Part shown: piece after piece, positions 61,854 through 64,000 of the stretch
Layout: each line of letters opens with the position of its first letter
How positions within the stretch are numbered: the stretch's first letter is position 1
NCBI RefSeq assembly: GCF_036346855.1
Contig: NZ_CP107841.1
Coordinates: 6,204,001-6,268,000 of the forward strand
From: Streptomyces europaeiscabiei
GTDB taxonomy: Bacteria > Actinomycetota > Actinomycetes > Streptomycetales > Streptomycetaceae
Reading direction: 5' to 3'
Length of the DNA stretch: 64,000 nucleotides
Translations under genes and position numbers: made by a program
The notes under the pieces: generated by a model
Databases searched by the model: none
What the model was told of the DNA's origin: nothing
Seen by the model: the letters and a program-made list of their open reading frames with translations, nothing else

Positions 61854-62220
61854 GAGTGATCACCCGTCACCATGGCGTCCCGCACGGAGCCGCCCGCCCT
61901 CGGCGCTCGTGAACGCGTGCACGCGTTCACATCGGCCGTCGGGCCTCCCTCCGGGGTGTGAACGCCGCGCACTATCAACCGGTCCCGTCCAGCACCAATT
62001 TGCATGCAGCGGAATCCTCTTGATATGGAGACGACCCGCGTGACCAGCGGTAACGAGCGAAAATGTCACTTCTGGTGATCAGTCTGGCGCTTCGTGTATG
62101 AAGATCAACGCTCATCCGACTTCATGATCCTTCGTCAGGTGGTGGAGATCACAAACTCGGTGCCGTACCCCGTGTCGCAGATCACAGACCGGCAGGCATA
62201 GGATGCGGGGCAGTTGGGCT

Positions 62221-62236
62221 TGTGACCTGCTTCACA
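62221..62236. promoter_or_regulatory. Rex-type operator upstream of nuoA
   Basis: TGTGACCTGCTTCACA has the perfect outer halves TGTGA and TCACA and matches the Rex consensus TGTGAACNNNTTCACA at all but one fixed position. Rex senses NADH/NAD, and nuo is, to my memory, a described Rex target in Streptomyces. The site lies 111 bases before nuoA. Confidence 0.7.
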
Positions 62237-62346
62237 TGTTCGCGATCTTCGTCGGGACGGGCGGAGTTCGTGAAACGCGTGGGGCGGGGGAGCAGGGCCC
62301 ACGCCATCCGCCAGCAGTCAGTGCCGACTGAGAGGAGCGAGGAGCG

Positions 62347-62706
62347 GTGAACGCCTATGCGCCCATCCTCGTACTGGGAGCCCTCGGGGCAGGCTTTGCG
62401 ATCTTCTCCGTGATCATGGCCTCGCTGATCGGCCCGAAGCGCTACAACCGGGCCAAGCTCGAGGCTTACGAGTGCGGGATCGAGCCCACCCCCACGCCGG
62501 CCGGCGGCGGGCGATTCCCCATCAAGTACTACCTGACGGCGATGCTCTTCATCGTCTTCGACATCGAGATCGTCTTCCTCTACCCCTGGGCCGTCACCTT
62601 CGACGCCCTGGGTGTTTTCGGGCTCGTGGAGATGCTGCTCTTCGTGCTCACCGTCTTCGTCGCCTACGCGTACGTCTGGCGGCGCGGCGGCCTGGAATGG
62701 GACTGA
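62347..62706 (+). CDS. nuoA: NADH-quinone oxidoreductase subunit A
   Basis: The 119-residue membrane subunit has three helices and the NuoA blocks YECGIEPTP and [20 protein letters not shown]. It belongs to the proton-pumping membrane arm of complex I, which reduces menaquinone. GTG 62347 has GAGGAGC close upstream. It opens the nuo operon. Confidence 0.97.
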   Translation: MNAYAPILVLGALGAGFAIFSVIMASLIGPKRYNRAKLEAYECGIEPTPTPAGGGRFPIKYYLTAMLFIVFDIEIVFLYPWAVTFDALGVFGLVEMLLFVLTVFVAYAYVWRRGGLEWD

Positions 62707-62719
62707 GGGGCCTTTAACC

Positions 62720-63270
<551 letters not shown>

Positions 63271-63274
<4 letters not shown>

Positions 63275-64000
63275 GCGACGCGAACGGCAAGAACGACGCG
63301 GACGGATCGAACGGGGTGAACCCCGAGAAGGATCTCGCCGCGTCCAACCTCCCCGGCCAGCGCGGCGACGGCGGTGAGGAGATCCGGGTCCAGCGGGGCA
63401 TGTTCGGCGCCGACAACGGCGGCGACACCTCCGGCTACGGCGGCCTGGTCCGCTCCATCCGGCTCCCCGGTGCGACCGGCCGCCCCTACGGCGGCTGGTT
63501 CGACGAGGTCGCCGACGAGCTGGAGGGCGCCCTGGAGGAACAGGGCCTCGTCCCCGAGAACGTGATCGACAAGACGGTCGTCGACCGGGGCGAGATCACC
63601 TTCCACATCGAGCGCGAGCACCTGCCGCGCGTCGCCCGGACCCTCCGCGACGACCCGGCCCTCCGCTTCGAACTGTGCACCGGCGTCTCCGGCGTCCACT
63701 ACCCCGGTGACAAGGGCCGTGAGCTGCACGCCGTCTACCACCTGCGCTCGATCACCCACAACCGGCTGATCCGCCTGGAGGTGTCCGCCCCGGACGCCGA
63801 CCCGCACATCCCGTCGCTCGTCCCCGTCTATCCGACCAACGACTGGCACGAGCGCGAGGCGTACGACTTCTTCGGCATCGTCTTCGACGGCCACCCCGCG
63901 CTGACGCGGATCATGATGCCGGACGACTGGCAGGGCTTCCCGCAGCGCAAGGACTATCCCCTCGGCGGCATCCCCGTCGAGTACAAGGGCGCCCAGATCC
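63271..64000 (+). CDS. nuoC: NADH-quinone oxidoreductase subunit C (partial, 3' end outside window)
   Basis: The first 243 codons are visible. A Gly/Asn/Asp-rich head of about 45 residues comes before the 30-kDa subunit domain ([20 protein letters not shown], then [19 protein letters not shown] and [17 protein letters not shown]). It bridges NuoB and NuoD in the peripheral arm. The frame is open at the edge. Confidence 0.95.

Larger units (their letters stand above)
61600..62346. promoter_or_regulatory. Large divergent control region between NlpC/P60 and nuo genes
   Basis: About 750 gene-free bases separate two divergent operons and are less G+C rich than the rest of the window. They hold a TGTGA-N6-TCACA site on each side (61838 and 62221), plus other gatcaca and gtgatca half-sites near 62080, 62147 and 62180. 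I could not recognise a riboswitch core. Confidence 0.7.

Noticed and set aside
61657..62100. c-di-AMP (ydaO-type) riboswitch before the NlpC/P60 gene
   Set aside because: Such riboswitches precede some Streptomyces cell-wall hydrolase genes, but I could not find the conserved core blocks on the minus strand.

Overview
The DNA is very G+C rich, uses GTG/TTG starts freely, has G or C at nearly every third codon position, and carries a Streptomyces-type gene set. I read it as a chromosomal core segment of a Streptomyces species. Gene order resembles the hemL to nuo segment of the S. coelicolor chromosome, as I remember it. Both edges cut genes: an unnamed minus-strand gene at base 1 and nuoC at base 64000. 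I saw no tRNA, rRNA, CRISPR array or prophage.

Layout. 1-9.7 kb: a repeat-rich unknown protein divergent from hemL, a phosphoglycerate-mutase-like protein, a Tat lipoprotein with a deacetylase-like fold, then the cytochrome c maturation operon resA-ccdA-resB-ccsB, closed by a long hairpin. 9.7-23.3 kb: accessory stretch with an ECF sigma factor and partner membrane protein, a frameshifted TetR relic, a secreted peptidase, an NTPase/DUF397/YtrA-type block with paired operators, an oxygenase, a deaminase, a secreted TIM-barrel-like protein, a tandem-HTH MerR protein and an oxidoreductase/ArsR pair. 23.4-29.7 kb: first menaquinone block (UbiD-, UbiA- and UbiX-like MqnL, MqnP, MqnM, an Lrp/AsnC regulator, and MqnE), with Uma2 and rhomboid genes between. 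29.7-43.3 kb: small enzymes, TetR/MaoC/acyl-CoA ligase lipid genes, an acetyltransferase gene split by an IS200/IS605-type remnant, a large LuxR regulator, a CYTH-like protein, AzlCD with a divergent XRE-cupin regulator, and a cold-shock protein. 43.7-49.3 kb: second menaquinone block (mqnA, mqnC and a barrel-less amidohydrolase-like protein), plus a Ser/Thr kinase and a prepilin peptidase. 49.4-54.7 kb: a GH18-like lipoprotein and a probable exopolysaccharide operon preceded by a 16-residue leader peptide. 54.7-64 kb: menaquinone methyltransferase, a geranylgeranyl-reductase-type flavoprotein, an NlpC/P60 hydrolase, and the start of the NADH dehydrogenase operon nuoABC behind a Rex-type operator.

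The unifying theme is respiration: haem synthesis, cytochrome c assembly, quinone synthesis by the futalosine route, quinone tailoring and complex I. The most informative oddities are the gene relics (TetR by a 7-bp duplication, GNAT by an insertion that leaves no target duplication), a DUF397 gene with no usual start codon, the barrel-less amidohydrolase beside mqnC, the leader peptide, and several palindromic operators tied to neighbouring regulators. A modular intergenic repeat recurs six times. Start codons were chosen from ribosome-binding-site position, and functions come from motif recognition by eye.
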